Source: an uncultured Ruminococcus sp.
GTDB lineage: Bacteria > Bacillota > Clostridia > Oscillospirales > Ruminococcaceae
Direction: 5' to 3'
Assembly (NCBI GenBank): GCA_946186215.1
Contig: CAMHMM010000002.1
Span: forward strand, 1 to 37,869
Length of the DNA: 37,869 bases
The position numbers and the translations under genes are program-made. Under the pieces are notes generated by a model that saw nothing but the letters and a program-made list of their open reading frames with translations, made no database searches and was not told the DNA's origin. Within the stretch, counting starts at the first letter, position 1. The number at the start of each line of letters is the position of its first letter. Below, piece by piece: positions 24,100-32,591 of this stretch.

Positions 24100-25335
24100 T
24101 CAGAATTTCTTGATGACCTGCTTGCTCTCGTTGCCGTCGATATCCATAAATACACCGACGAGCTGTTTATCCTTTACATACATTCCCGAGATAACATTGT
24201 CCGACTTCTGATTGGAGAACACCTGAGTGGTCTTGCCGGTCTTGGGATCGTATCTCTGGATGCTGTGCGCCTTGTTGTAGTAAATATAGCTGCCGTAGGA
24301 TGCCATCTGCATCATGGGCTTTTCCCATGTTACCCAGTGCTCGGCCTGTGTGTCTCTCCAGCGTATCTCCCAGTCATTATCTATGGAAAGCAGCTTGCTC
24401 GATTTGCCTGTGGAGGTATCGTATGCGCTGATGGTATCGGATGTACCGTAGATAAGCGATTTGCCGTAGAAGAAGAACGGACTGGTGGAACCCCAGCTCA
24501 GCTTGTCAAACTTGGTGGACTTTGCAAGTCCCTTGGGCTTGAAATCGCCGTGCTCCTTGAGTGCGGCATCGCTTTTGAGGAAGTATTCATGATAAACATT
24601 GTGCTTTATCTCAACGCCGTTTATAAAGCTGTCGTCATAGGTGCAGTCCACATGGTACCAGCTCTTGCCGAGCTTTACAAGGTTCCAGCCGTGATCGTCG
24701 TTCATGGCGATCTTACTCTCTATGCCCACTCTTTTCAGAAGCACACAATAGGCTCTTGCGTAGCCCGAGCAGGTGGCCTTTTTCTTTACAAGTGCCGCAT
24801 AGGGTGTGGATGTGTTTCTCGTACCGTTGTCCACATAGGATGTGCTGAGCACGAGCTTGTCGTGAAGATATGCCACTTTCTGGACATCCGTCCATTCCTT
24901 TTTAACGCCTGTGAGCATATCCTTTACAGCCTTGTCGAATTTTGTCTTGTACTGGCTGAGCTTTGACTTGGATGTGGTGTATTTTACCTTCATGGTAACA
25001 TACAGCCTTGTTGCATCAGCCTTTGCACTGAGGTTGAGCTCCTCCTCAACATAGAAATACTTTTCCTGTGCAAGGAGCTTATAGAGCACATCGGAGATCT
25101 CGTCATAGAATGCATCGGCCTCTGCCTGTCCCGCATTTTTTACGGATTTTGTAAAGTTGATCTGTGAATCAAAATTATCAAAGCCCTTTTTCATCTGGCT
25201 CTCAATGGATGATGTTGACGAAGAGGAGGCAGATGTAGCCGCATAGACGGTCTGGTTTGAAATGGCGGGCATCCCTGTGACCGAAAAGAACATCACAAGG
25301 GAAAGCAGCAGAGAAACGATCTTTTTATTGTTCAT
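24100..25335 (-). CDS. Secreted transglutaminase-like protein with propeller-like C-terminus
   Basis: 411 residues from the ATG at 25335 (AAAAGGATG upstream); the longer ATG start at 25362 puts extra residues before the signal peptide. Signal peptide 1 to about 32, then a Ser/Thr linker. The transglutaminase/protease-like core shows the triad Cys189 (KATCSGYARAY), His215 (NDDHGWNLV) and Asp230 (YHVDCTYDD). After about 275, three beta-sheet units repeat a pattern (FFFYGKSLIYGTSDTISAYD; YIYYNKAHSIQRYDPKTG; VKDKQLVGVFMDIDG), resembling partial propeller blades. Extracellular; likely peptide or wall processing, substrate unknown. No sortase signal or dockerin seen. Confidence 0.88.
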   Translation of the reverse strand: MNNKKIVSLLLSLVMFFSVTGMPAISNQTVYAATSASSSSTSSIESQMKKGFDNFDSQINFTKSVKNAGQAEADAFYDEISDVLYKLLAQEKYFYVEEELNLSAKADATRLYVTMKVKYTTSKSKLSQYKTKFDKAVKDMLTGVKKEWTDVQKVAYLHDKLVLSTSYVDNGTRNTSTPYAALVKKKATCSGYARAYCVLLKRVGIESKIAMNDDHGWNLVKLGKSWYHVDCTYDDSFINGVEIKHNVYHEYFLKSDAALKEHGDFKPKGLAKSTKFDKLSWGSTSPFFFYGKSLIYGTSDTISAYDTSTGKSSKLLSIDNDWEIRWRDTQAEHWVTWEKPMMQMASYGSYIYYNKAHSIQRYDPKTGKTTQVFSNQKSDNVISGMYVKDKQLVGVFMDIDGNESKQVIKKF

Positions 25336-25425
25336 AGCGATAACATCCTTTTCAAGGCTCATATCCGTGAAGCACCGTCCGTGTCATATAAGCCCTTTTT
25401 ATGTGTGTTTCTGGTATATTCCTGA

Positions 25426-26724
25426 TCAGTAAAGCCTTAATTCGCCCTTTTCATACATTTCCTGAAGGGCGCAGAGGATCCCCAGTCTGCCCGATGCATA
25501 TGTAAGGCCGCCCTGTACATATGCCGCATAGGGCTCGCGGAGAGGGCCGTCGGCTGAAAGCTCTATCGAAGCGCCGTTGTTGAATGCGCCTGCGGCCATG
25601 ATGACCTGTGAATCATACCCGGGCATATCCCAGGGCTCGGGAGAAACAAAGCTGTCGATAGGTGAACCCTTCTGTATTCCGCGGCAGAAGGCGGTCAGCG
25701 CCTTGGGATCGCCGAGTATCACAGATGTGATTATATCGCCCCTTGGCTCGTCGGGCTGCGGGTAGCACTTGTAGCCCAGCTGTGTCATGAGCCTTGTGGT
25801 GAATACCGCCGTCTTCATAGCCGCAGCAGTCACCTCGGGAGCCATGAAGATGCCCTGATAAAGGCTCCTGTTCTCGTCGAAGGAAGCTCCTGCCTCACGC
25901 CCTACTCCGGGACAGGTGAGACGGTACGAGCAAAGCTCCACCAGTTCCTTCTTTCCTGCGATATATCCGCCGGAATGTGCCAGTCCGCCGCCGGGGTTCT
26001 TGATGAGCGATCCTGCGATAAGGTCTGCGCCCACCTGAGTAGGCTCGGTCTTTTCCACAAATTCGCCGTAGCAGTTGTCCACCATTACGATGACCGACGG
26101 CTCAGCGCCCTTTGCGGCCTTAATTATCTCAGCCACGGCGTTCACCGTCAGCGACGGGCGCAGGGAATACCCTCTCGAGCGCTGGATATATGCGATCTTA
26201 GCGCCCTTTACCTTCTGGAATATCTCTGCCACATTGGGCTTTCCGTCTGCGGTGAGCTCCACCTGATCGTATACCACGCCCATATCCGCAAGGGAACCCA
26301 TTCCCTTGCCGCGTATGCCTATGACCTCTTCGAGGGTGTCATAGGGCTTGCCCGTGAGTGAAACTATCTTGTCTCCCGGTCTGAGCACACCGAAAAGCGC
26401 TGTGGAAAGCGCCGCTGTGCCGGATGCTATGGTAGCCCTTACGAGTGCATCCTCAGTCCTGAATATCTCGGCAAAAACGCTGTCGAGCGTGTCTCTGCCA
26501 ATATCTCCGTAGCCGTAGCCCGTGCTTCCGCTCAGACAGGCTGCCGATACCTTGTTATTGATGAAAGCGCGCAGCACCTTTTCGCCGTTTGCACGCGCTG
26601 TGCGCTCGATCTCCTTGAATTCGGCCTCGCAGGCTTCCTCTGCCCTTGCTGCGGCCTTTGCTATTCTTTCCTCAAATTCAAAGCCGGGCACTGTGACCGG
26701 CTTAGGATCATATATCTCTGCCAT
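25426..26724 (-). CDS. Methionine-gamma-lyase-like PLP enzyme (aluminium-resistance family)
   Basis: 432 residues; GGGGAGAT six bases before the ATG. Fold-type I PLP enzyme of the group annotated as aluminium resistance or methionine gamma-lyase family. The PLP lysine is probably Lys242 in GSLIKNPGGGLA, the pyridine-N-binding Asp is Asp216 in MVDNCYGEF, and the phosphate-binding Gly/Thr segment is ASGTAALSTALFG (100-112). Family members are expected to cleave C-S bonds of sulfur amino acids, but few have been tested, and the aluminium link is historical. The gene has a 63-bp gap to the upstream GNAT gene. Confidence 0.92.
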   Translation of the reverse strand: MAEIYDPKPVTVPGFEFEERIAKAAARAEEACEAEFKEIERTARANGEKVLRAFINNKVSAACLSGSTGYGYGDIGRDTLDSVFAEIFRTEDALVRATIASGTAALSTALFGVLRPGDKIVSLTGKPYDTLEEVIGIRGKGMGSLADMGVVYDQVELTADGKPNVAEIFQKVKGAKIAYIQRSRGYSLRPSLTVNAVAEIIKAAKGAEPSVIVMVDNCYGEFVEKTEPTQVGADLIAGSLIKNPGGGLAHSGGYIAGKKELVELCSYRLTCPGVGREAGASFDENRSLYQGIFMAPEVTAAAMKTAVFTTRLMTQLGYKCYPQPDEPRGDIITSVILGDPKALTAFCRGIQKGSPIDSFVSPEPWDMPGYDSQVIMAAGAFNNGASIELSADGPLREPYAAYVQGGLTYASGRLGILCALQEMYEKGELRLY

Positions 26725-26787
26725 TTTGATCTCCCCGTAAAAAGTCAGACTATTCTGTATTATCAGTCATTCAGAACAGACCTGGTG

Positions 26788-27453
26788 TCAGCTGCTGCGC
26801 ACTGCATAACAGCACTGCGCGGCTGTTTCAAAACCGAGATGGAGATAAAATCCCATCATACTTTCTTCTGCCATTACCGAAAGGCATTTTTCCGTGCGTA
26901 TCCCGTCAAGCAGGGCACGCATATTTCCTCTTTTTCTGTGAGCCGGAGCTGTGGAAACTGCCGAGAGGAACAATTCCCTCTGAGTTTCCATATCCGCTGC
27001 GGCAAATGAGCTGCCGTATAAAAATCCCTGTGATACACCATGGCGGATGCGGTGGCTCAGATCGCAGTACCACGCGGAAAAATCCATTTCCGCAAAGGAT
27101 GCGCCAACGATGCCCCGCAGCCTGTCCGCACTGATATCATCAAATATTATATCGGCGCTGTTTGCCTGCCGCCTTGTCATATGATACACCGTGTGCACAG
27201 AAAAGCCCGCAATATCACGGGGCTTTTGCATTTCCGCCGTTGCAGCACCCGACATTCCTATAAAGCAGGCAGTCTCATCATCACATTCCCCGCAGACTAC
27301 CGCATTGGAATTGAATATCATGATATACGCGCTTTGCGAGCGATAAAAGCGGCAGAAATCATAGCCCGTGCCGTAAGCCCTGAAATATGTGCAGAGCTTG
27401 GCGCTGTGATAATCCTCTGCCTGCAGAGGCAGCTCGGTGATCTGCCCGATCAT
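26788..27453 (-). CDS. GNAT-family acetyltransferase
   Basis: 221 residues. The N-terminal half is weakly conserved (often the degenerate half of tandem GNAT folds). The C-terminal half has the acetyl-CoA site pattern FLSAVSTAPAHRKRGNMRALL (motif A: beta strand, then Arg-x-x-Gly-x-Met/Gly) and MGFYLHLGFETAAQ (motif B). The substrate is unknown. The ATG overlaps the stop of the M42 peptidase gene upstream (4 bp), indicating translational coupling; acetylation of peptides or amino acids released by the peptidase is possible but unproven. Confidence 0.82.
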   Translation of the reverse strand: MIGQITELPLQAEDYHSAKLCTYFRAYGTGYDFCRFYRSQSAYIMIFNSNAVVCGECDDETACFIGMSGAATAEMQKPRDIAGFSVHTVYHMTRRQANSADIIFDDISADRLRGIVGASFAEMDFSAWYCDLSHRIRHGVSQGFLYGSSFAAADMETQRELFLSAVSTAPAHRKRGNMRALLDGIRTEKCLSVMAEESMMGFYLHLGFETAAQCCYAVRSS

Positions 27454-28484
27454 TGAGCCGAAAGCGTGTCGGCCATGAGCCGTGCCAGCTCGGCACAGTC
27501 ATGAAAATCCTCAAGCCGTGCAAGGCACGAGGGCGTGTGCAGGTAGCGGCACGGTACGGATATTGCAGTTGTCCGCACGCCGTCTCCCGAAATATTGATG
27601 GCTCCGCTGTCGTTCCCGCCAGCCACAACGGTCTTTGTCTGCCATTTTATGCCGTTTTCCTCAGCGATACGCCTCGACATCTCAAAAAGCTCACGGTCGT
27701 ATATGGTGGATCTGTCCATGAAGGAAACGACCGCTCCCTTACCCAGCTCGCAGCACCTTGCAGCGCCCTCGGAAAGAGGGATATCCGCCGCAGTGGTGGC
27801 TTCGAGCACAATTGCGAAGTCGGGCTCGGTGATGTATGCCGCAGTCCTCGCACCCCGCAGACCTACCTCCTCCTGTGTCACAAAGGTAAAGGTAGTATCG
27901 TATTCAAGGGCGTTTTCAAGGATGAGCGCCAGCATTACAGCGCATCCCGCCCTGTCGTCTATGGCCTTTGAGATGATGCCCCCGTCCGCAGTGACCGTAT
28001 AGCCGTCACGGAAGTAAAGCACATCCCCGGAGCGTATGTATCTGAGCGCATCCTCTCTGTCTGCCGCACCTATATCCGCATAGAGCTTGTCAAAGGAAGC
28101 AGGCGTTTTCTTTTCCTCGTCGCTCAGGTTATGTACCGCCTTTGAGCCCACCGCTGCGGTAAGGCCGCTTTCGGTCACCACCGTCCTGCCGATGACCGCA
28201 TCCGCACTGACACCGCCTACGCAGTCCAGTGCGATCGTGCCGTCCTCGTTTATATATGTGGCGATAAGCCCCACTTCATCCATATGCGCTGATATGATAA
28301 GCTTTTTCGAGGGAGTCCTGCGCCCCTTGTAGCGGACGATCAGACAACCCAGAGGCGTGACCTCGTATTCGCATTTATCCGCTATCTTTGAGATTATGTA
28401 TTCTCTGACCTTTTCCTCTCTGCCCGAGGTGCCGTTTATCCTGCAGAGCTCTTCGAGAAGACTGTCAAGCAGTGCATTATTCAT
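27450..28484 (-). CDS. M42-family aminopeptidase (first of two)
   Basis: 344 residues from the ATG at 28484, with GGGAGGTG upstream; an earlier in-frame start would overlap more of the neighbour. M42 (glutamyl-aminopeptidase/cellulase M type) metal ligands are seen: His67 and Asp69 in SAHMDEVG, Asp in AIDDRAGCAV, the Glu pair in TQEEVGLRGA, a Glu/Asp in LEATTAAD, and His in RYLHTPSC. Members form dodecameric cytoplasmic shells that trim short peptides. It overlaps its paralogue upstream by 8 bp and the GNAT gene downstream by 4 bp: a very compact operon. Confidence 0.94.
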   Translation of the reverse strand: MNNALLDSLLEELCRINGTSGREEKVREYIISKIADKCEYEVTPLGCLIVRYKGRRTPSKKLIISAHMDEVGLIATYINEDGTIALDCVGGVSADAVIGRTVVTESGLTAAVGSKAVHNLSDEEKKTPASFDKLYADIGAADREDALRYIRSGDVLYFRDGYTVTADGGIISKAIDDRAGCAVMLALILENALEYDTTFTFVTQEEVGLRGARTAAYITEPDFAIVLEATTAADIPLSEGAARCCELGKGAVVSFMDRSTIYDRELFEMSRRIAEENGIKWQTKTVVAGGNDSGAINISGDGVRTTAISVPCRYLHTPSCLARLEDFHDCAELARLMADTLSAQ

Positions 28485-29502
28485 CAGTGCCGCACCTCCC
28501 CGCAAAAGCCGCAGCGAGCTCGGTTATATTCATAAGGTCGGAAATATCAACGATCTCCGCAGGCGTGTGCATATACCGCAGCGGTATGGCAGCATATGCT
28601 GTTCTCACACCCGACCTGCTTATCGTGAAATAGTCCGCATTGGTGCCTGTGGTACCGTGCATCACTTCTGTCTGGTACGGAAGCGAAAGCTCCTGTGCGA
28701 TCCCCATGAGCCTGTCGGAAAGGGCTCTGTCGAGAGTCGGCGAAATGCCTATCATCGCACCGCCGCCGAGTTTGCCGCACTTTTCGGGCTTCTCGCCGCC
28801 GCACAGCGCAAAGCTTACATCCACCTCTAATGCGATATCGGGATCGATATGGTAAGCGCCCACTCTTGCACCTCTGCAGGTGACCTCCTCCTGTGTGGAG
28901 AGCATCACCGTCACCGAGCAGGGAAGCTCGCTTTCCTGCGAAAGCTTTTCAGCGACTGCGATCATCACAGCCGCGCCCGCTCTGTCGTCAAGGCCTGCAC
29001 CGCATATCCTGCCGCCAAGTATCTCCTCACAGGGGCTGTCAAAGGATACGGGATCGCCCTGCGTTATCCTGTCAGCGGCATCTGCAAGACCTGTGTCTAC
29101 CCACAGCTCATCGGGCTCCATGACCTTCTTTTCCTTTGCAAGATGCGGCGGCAGAGTGCAGACCGTCCCGCAGACATCGCCGTTCCTGCCGTGTATGATC
29201 ACTCTCTGTGCGGGCAGTATGCGTCGGTCAAGACCGCCTACCTGAGACACCTTTGCAAAGCCGCCGTCTACAGCACACACGATCATGCCGACACGGTCTA
29301 TGTGTGCATCAAGGAGCAGATGCAGCTTATCCGGCTTTCTTTCGCCGATATTTGCGATAACATTGCCTGCCTTTATATACACATCATCAGTGTATTTTCT
29401 GAGCTCTGCCGCACAGAACTCAGCTGCGGGGCTCTCGCTCCCGCTCACCGCATTTATTGATGCAAGCCTGCAGACGAGGCTTATAAATTCACTTTTTTCC
29501 AT
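28477..29502 (-). CDS. M42-family aminopeptidase (second of two)
   Basis: 341 residues from the ATG at 29502 (AGAAAGGTC six bases upstream); the longer frame to 29577 runs into the IscU-like gene. All M42 landmarks are present: LDAHIDRVG, GLDDRAGAAVM, STQEEVTCRGA, ALEVDVSFA and RYMHTPAE. It differs clearly from its neighbour, so this is an old duplication; M42 subunits of different specificity can assemble into mixed shells, which the tight pairing would suit. It lies between the IscU-like gene (22-bp gap) and the first M42 gene. Confidence 0.94.
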   Translation of the reverse strand: MEKSEFISLVCRLASINAVSGSESPAAEFCAAELRKYTDDVYIKAGNVIANIGERKPDKLHLLLDAHIDRVGMIVCAVDGGFAKVSQVGGLDRRILPAQRVIIHGRNGDVCGTVCTLPPHLAKEKKVMEPDELWVDTGLADAADRITQGDPVSFDSPCEEILGGRICGAGLDDRAGAAVMIAVAEKLSQESELPCSVTVMLSTQEEVTCRGARVGAYHIDPDIALEVDVSFALCGGEKPEKCGKLGGGAMIGISPTLDRALSDRLMGIAQELSLPYQTEVMHGTTGTNADYFTISRSGVRTAYAAIPLRYMHTPAEIVDISDLMNITELAAAFAGRCGTDE

Positions 29503-29524
29503 TTTGACCTTTCTAAGAAAGCCC

Positions 29525-29896
29525 TCATATGTTGCTTTCCGCGTGTGTTTCACCAAGCCGGGCACGCCTGTAGGCATTCAGCGGGATGCGTATGCATTCA
29601 AAACGCTTTTTATCCGTTATGCCAAGCTTTTCCGCCAGCTCCTCGCAGGTGATGCTGTCGGCAGTCTCCCTGTCCGCTCCCGTGATCATCTGCGAAAAAA
29701 GGGATGCCGCGGCAACAGCCACCGAGCAGCCGTATATCTCATAGCCTGCCTGCTTTATCACGCCGTCTTCCTCTGCTATATCAAAGGTGATCATATCCCC
29801 GCAGAAGGGCGATGAATACTCCGCAGAACAGGATGGCGCATCAAGCCGCGCCGAATTGACGGGATGCAGGAAATTTTTTCTGAATAACTCGTTCAT
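29525..29896 (-). CDS. IscU/NifU-N-like iron-sulfur scaffold
   Basis: 123 residues. It belongs to the IscU/SufU scaffold family: Cys32 with Asp34 (SPFCGDMITFDI), Cys57 (YGCSVAVAAASLFSQMITG) and Cys101 (RFECIRIPLNAYRRA) match the three conserved cluster ligands. Such proteins assemble a transient [2Fe-2S] or zinc site and pass it on. No cysteine desulfurase or suf gene lies beside it, so it is an isolated scaffold copy. It is placed between a phosphodiesterase gene and two M42 peptidases. Confidence 0.9.
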   Translation of the reverse strand: MNELFRKNFLHPVNSARLDAPSCSAEYSSPFCGDMITFDIAEEDGVIKQAGYEIYGCSVAVAAASLFSQMITGADRETADSITCEELAEKLGITDKKRFECIRIPLNAYRRARLGETHAESNI

Positions 29897-29908
29897 CCGA
29901 AAGCCCGC

Positions 29909-30397
29909 TTAATTTCTTGAAATATCTACCACATTGAGGAGTATCCCCGCAGGAGAGATATCCACCACGCCGTATGAGGGCGGGTTGCCGTCATGGGACA
30001 TGGATACAGAGCCCGGGTTGAAAAAGTAAAAGCCTTCCTCATAGCGCTCGAGCCGTGCATGAGTGTGGCCGAACATCGCTATCGTGCAGCCGCACATCTC
30101 CGCCAGCTCCCGCAGATGCCCCAGACCGCCCTTTACTCCCTGTATATGGCCGTGACAGAGATATATTTTCACATCTCCTGCCTCGACGACCTTTGTGGAA
30201 GGGAGCATGGATGAACGGTCGCAGTTGCCCGCAACCTGCTCTATGGGCAGATCGGGGTATTTCTCACGGACTATATCCATGTCGCTTTCACCGTCACCCA
30301 GATGGATGACCATGTCGCAGCTGTCGTGCATCTTGTCGAGCACCTTTTCCACAACGCGCCTGTTCCCGTGGGAATCAGACAATACAAGTATCTTCAT
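29909..30397 (-). CDS. YfcE/MJ0936-type metallophosphodiesterase
   Basis: 162 residues from the ATG at 30397, with GGGGGAGAG at short spacing; the frame to 30415 touches the previous stop. Calcineurin-like fold ligands are all visible: Asp8 and His10 in LSDSHGN, Asp in HLGDGESD, Asn in AGNCD, His in LCHGHIQG and GHTHARLE. Family members hydrolyse phosphodiesters in vitro; the physiological substrate is unclear. It lies 17 bp after the DD-carboxypeptidase gene. Confidence 0.94.
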   Translation of the reverse strand: MKILVLSDSHGNRRVVEKVLDKMHDSCDMVIHLGDGESDMDIVREKYPDLPIEQVAGNCDRSSMLPSTKVVEAGDVKIYLCHGHIQGVKGGLGHLRELAEMCGCTIAMFGHTHARLERYEEGFYFFNPGSVSMSHDGNPPSYGVVDISPAGILLNVVDISRN

Positions 30398-30414
30398 TTG
30401 CTCTCCCCCGCACA

Positions 30415-31821
30415 TCAGAACCGTCTGTCACGGCGGACACGGCGTATGCGCTGCTTGCGCTTCTTATTTGCGGTTATCACTATGGCGATATAGCATATCA
30501 CCAGCGCCAGCGCTATTACCACTGCCGCTATGAACCATCCCGAGGTCAGAAAGCTCTTCGCCTTGTCCACATTGTAGCTCACCGACGAAAGCGTGACTGA
30601 GCGCTGTGCCACAAGATCCACCGTACAGATGGTCTCGCTCCGCGTTCCGCGGCCGTCGCTCACCTCATAGAAAAGCGAGTAGGAGCCGAATTTATCCCCC
30701 TCGTTTATAGGCGCATTGGCTGTGCCGTCGCTGTTGAGGCTTTCCTCGTCAAGCTCGATCTTGCTGAGTATCTTGTCGGGATCTATCTGATCCGACCATA
30801 TGCAGCTGTATTCCTCGCCGGTCACCAGACGGACGAAGTCGCTGTTGCCGCCGAAGCGCACCTGAAGCTCGCTGAGCTCCTTGCCCCGCTCTACTATCTG
30901 CTTGTAGCTCAGGTGCTCGAAGGCCCATTCATACAGCTTCTTGTGATCCTTATAATGATTGTATACGGTGTCGCCGTCCTCATCGGTCTGGGGCGAGCCC
31001 AGTGTGACAAGCAGGTAATGATTGCCGTCCTTTTCGCCGAGAGTGGCAAGATTTCTTCCGCATTCATCCAGAGTACCCGTCTTGAAGCCCTTTACATAGG
31101 GGTAATACTCATAGCTGTCGGGGTTTATCATGGAATTGGTGTGGTAGATATGCGCCCAGCCCTCGCCGTGGACATTGGTAGGCTGCATCTGGTAATCAAC
31201 GGTGCAGGCTATCTCCACAAGCTTAGGATAATAGTCAAGGGCATACTTTACGATCTTCGCCATGTCGTGGGCGTTGGTGAACTGGTTTTTGTCGAAAAGG
31301 CCGTGGGCGTTGGTGAAATGGGTGCCCGTGCAGCCTATCTCCTTTGCCTTGTTGTTCATCATCGCAACGAAATTCTGTGTGCTCTGGCCACCCACATTGT
31401 AGGCCAGCACCCCTGCGGATTCACAGGCGGATTTGAGCAGCAGCGAGTAAAGAAGATCCTTTACGGAGGTTATCTCTCCCCTTGTCAGGCCGACTGCGGA
31501 AGCGCCCGTGCCGTAAAGCTCGTCGAATACCGAGAGCGGTGCTTCATACATGGTAGTGTCGAGAGCATCCTCGGGGACATTGTCGAGCACCACCATAGCG
31601 GTAACGATCTTTGTGAGGGATGCGGGGTACATCTTTCTGTCCGCATCCTTTTCATAGACGATCACATCTTTGTCTGTATTCATCATAACTGCCGATTTGC
31701 TCGTTATCGCAAAATCGGGCGTGTAGGTCATGGCGCTTACTGCGGGGACACACTGCAAAAAAAAGAAAAAAGCCGTGACCATACATATCATGCCGGCAGT
31801 TATGCGGTTTATCATGTGCAT
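30415..31821 (-). CDS. D-alanyl-D-alanine carboxypeptidase (S11), SxN motif altered
   Basis: 468 residues; AGGGGAGA upstream. It trims the terminal D-Ala of peptidoglycan stem peptides outside the membrane. Signal peptide 1-30; S11 catalytic core with SxxK Ser68-Leu-Thr-Lys71 and the KTG box Lys247-Thr-Gly. The middle SxN motif reads Ser131-Ala-Cys133 in LLKSACESAG: Cys replaces the usual Asn. A C-terminal stalk (about 330-425) leads to a transmembrane helix (428-450) with a very basic cytoplasmic tail (NKKRKQRIRRVRRDRRF), giving type I anchoring. It may be slower or differently specific than DacF/PBP5. TrmB is encoded 28 bp upstream. Confidence 0.94.
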   Translation of the reverse strand: MHMINRITAGMICMVTAFFFFLQCVPAVSAMTYTPDFAITSKSAVMMNTDKDVIVYEKDADRKMYPASLTKIVTAMVVLDNVPEDALDTTMYEAPLSVFDELYGTGASAVGLTRGEITSVKDLLYSLLLKSACESAGVLAYNVGGQSTQNFVAMMNNKAKEIGCTGTHFTNAHGLFDKNQFTNAHDMAKIVKYALDYYPKLVEIACTVDYQMQPTNVHGEGWAHIYHTNSMINPDSYEYYPYVKGFKTGTLDECGRNLATLGEKDGNHYLLVTLGSPQTDEDGDTVYNHYKDHKKLYEWAFEHLSYKQIVERGKELSELQVRFGGNSDFVRLVTGEEYSCIWSDQIDPDKILSKIELDEESLNSDGTANAPINEGDKFGSYSLFYEVSDGRGTRSETICTVDLVAQRSVTLSSVSYNVDKAKSFLTSGWFIAAVVIALALVICYIAIVITANKKRKQRIRRVRRDRRF

Positions 31822-31849
31822 AATGTTCTCCCCTTGCCGGTCTGTACGG

Positions 31850-32512
31850 CTATTTTTTCATACGGGCGGTGAGAGCCTTGATCTTCTTGCCCTCATTCGC
31901 AAAAAGCCGTTCATGCTCGGTAATGAGATTGTCCTCATCATCCTCTGCATGAAGATCGCGGGTGATATAGCATATATCAAAGCCCGATTCCTCAAAATAT
32001 ACGACGGAATCTTCAAAAAGCTCATCATCATCTGTCTTGAAGCGGATCTCTCCGTCGGGGGAGAGAAATTCTTTGTACTGCATCAGCTGGCGGGGATGGG
32101 TGAGTCTGCGCTTGTTGTGCTTTCCCCTGTTCCACGGGTTGCAGAAGTTGATGTAGATACGATCGATCCTGTCCTCGGGGGCAAAGACCTTTTCGATAAG
32201 TGACGCGTTCATCCGCAGAAGCATAACATTGTCGTGAGTTTTGTTCACTGCTGAAAACATCTGCTCGATATTGCGCCTTGCAACGCCCAGCATATCCGCC
32301 TTGATATCCGCTGCGATGATATTCGCATCCGGATATTTGAGTGCGTGCTGTGCGGCAAAGATCCCCTTTCCGCAGCCTATCTCCAGATAAAGGGGACGGT
32401 CGGTCACAGAAAATGCGCCGTGCCATCTGCCGCGCATCTCCTCGCCGTTTTCTATGTAATAGGGGCATACCTCCAGCTCGGGGCGTGCCCATTTCTTTCT
32501 TCTTATTCGCAT
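31850..32512 (-). CDS. trmB: tRNA (guanine-N7-)-methyltransferase
   Basis: 220 residues; CAGGAAA upstream of the ATG. It methylates G46 of tRNA variable loops with SAM. Family landmarks: N-terminal RRKKWARPEL, the SAM loop LEIGCGKGIF, then IIAADIKADMLG, the catalytic/tRNA region INFCNPWNRGKHNKRRL (the usual FPDPW becomes FCNPW) and the C-terminal TDDDELFEDSVVYF. The substitution in the FPDPW-like loop is notable but common in Clostridia-like sequences as far as I recall. Co-directional with the carboxypeptidase gene. Confidence 0.94.
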   Translation of the reverse strand: MRIRRKKWARPELEVCPYYIENGEEMRGRWHGAFSVTDRPLYLEIGCGKGIFAAQHALKYPDANIIAADIKADMLGVARRNIEQMFSAVNKTHDNVMLLRMNASLIEKVFAPEDRIDRIYINFCNPWNRGKHNKRRLTHPRQLMQYKEFLSPDGEIRFKTDDDELFEDSVVYFEESGFDICYITRDLHAEDDEDNLITEHERLFANEGKKIKALTARMKK

Positions 32513-32555
32513 TGGTTTTTCCTGAAATCTGTAATTTTATGTGTAATGAATTGCT

Positions 32556-32577
32556 CTCCCCCTGTTGCGAGGGGGAG
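32556..32577. repeat. Palindromic hairpin CTCCCCCT/AGGGGGAG
   Basis: CTCCCCCT-gttgcg-AGGGGGAG between the polytopic membrane gene and trmB. It resembles the GGGAGG-type stems of the array at 34250-34430 and may belong to the same repeat family; there is no T-run, so it is not a clear terminator. Confidence 0.45.
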
Positions 32578-32591
32578 GGTAGATGTCAAGG

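Noticed and set aside
30913..31872. 319-codon frame opposite the DD-carboxypeptidase gene
   Set aside because: The sense strand has all S11 motifs; the antisense product has no recognisable domain and no ribosome site.
32584..32589. TTGACA on the minus strand before trmB
   Set aside because: No -10 at acceptable spacing; the bases downstream form a GC-rich hairpin.
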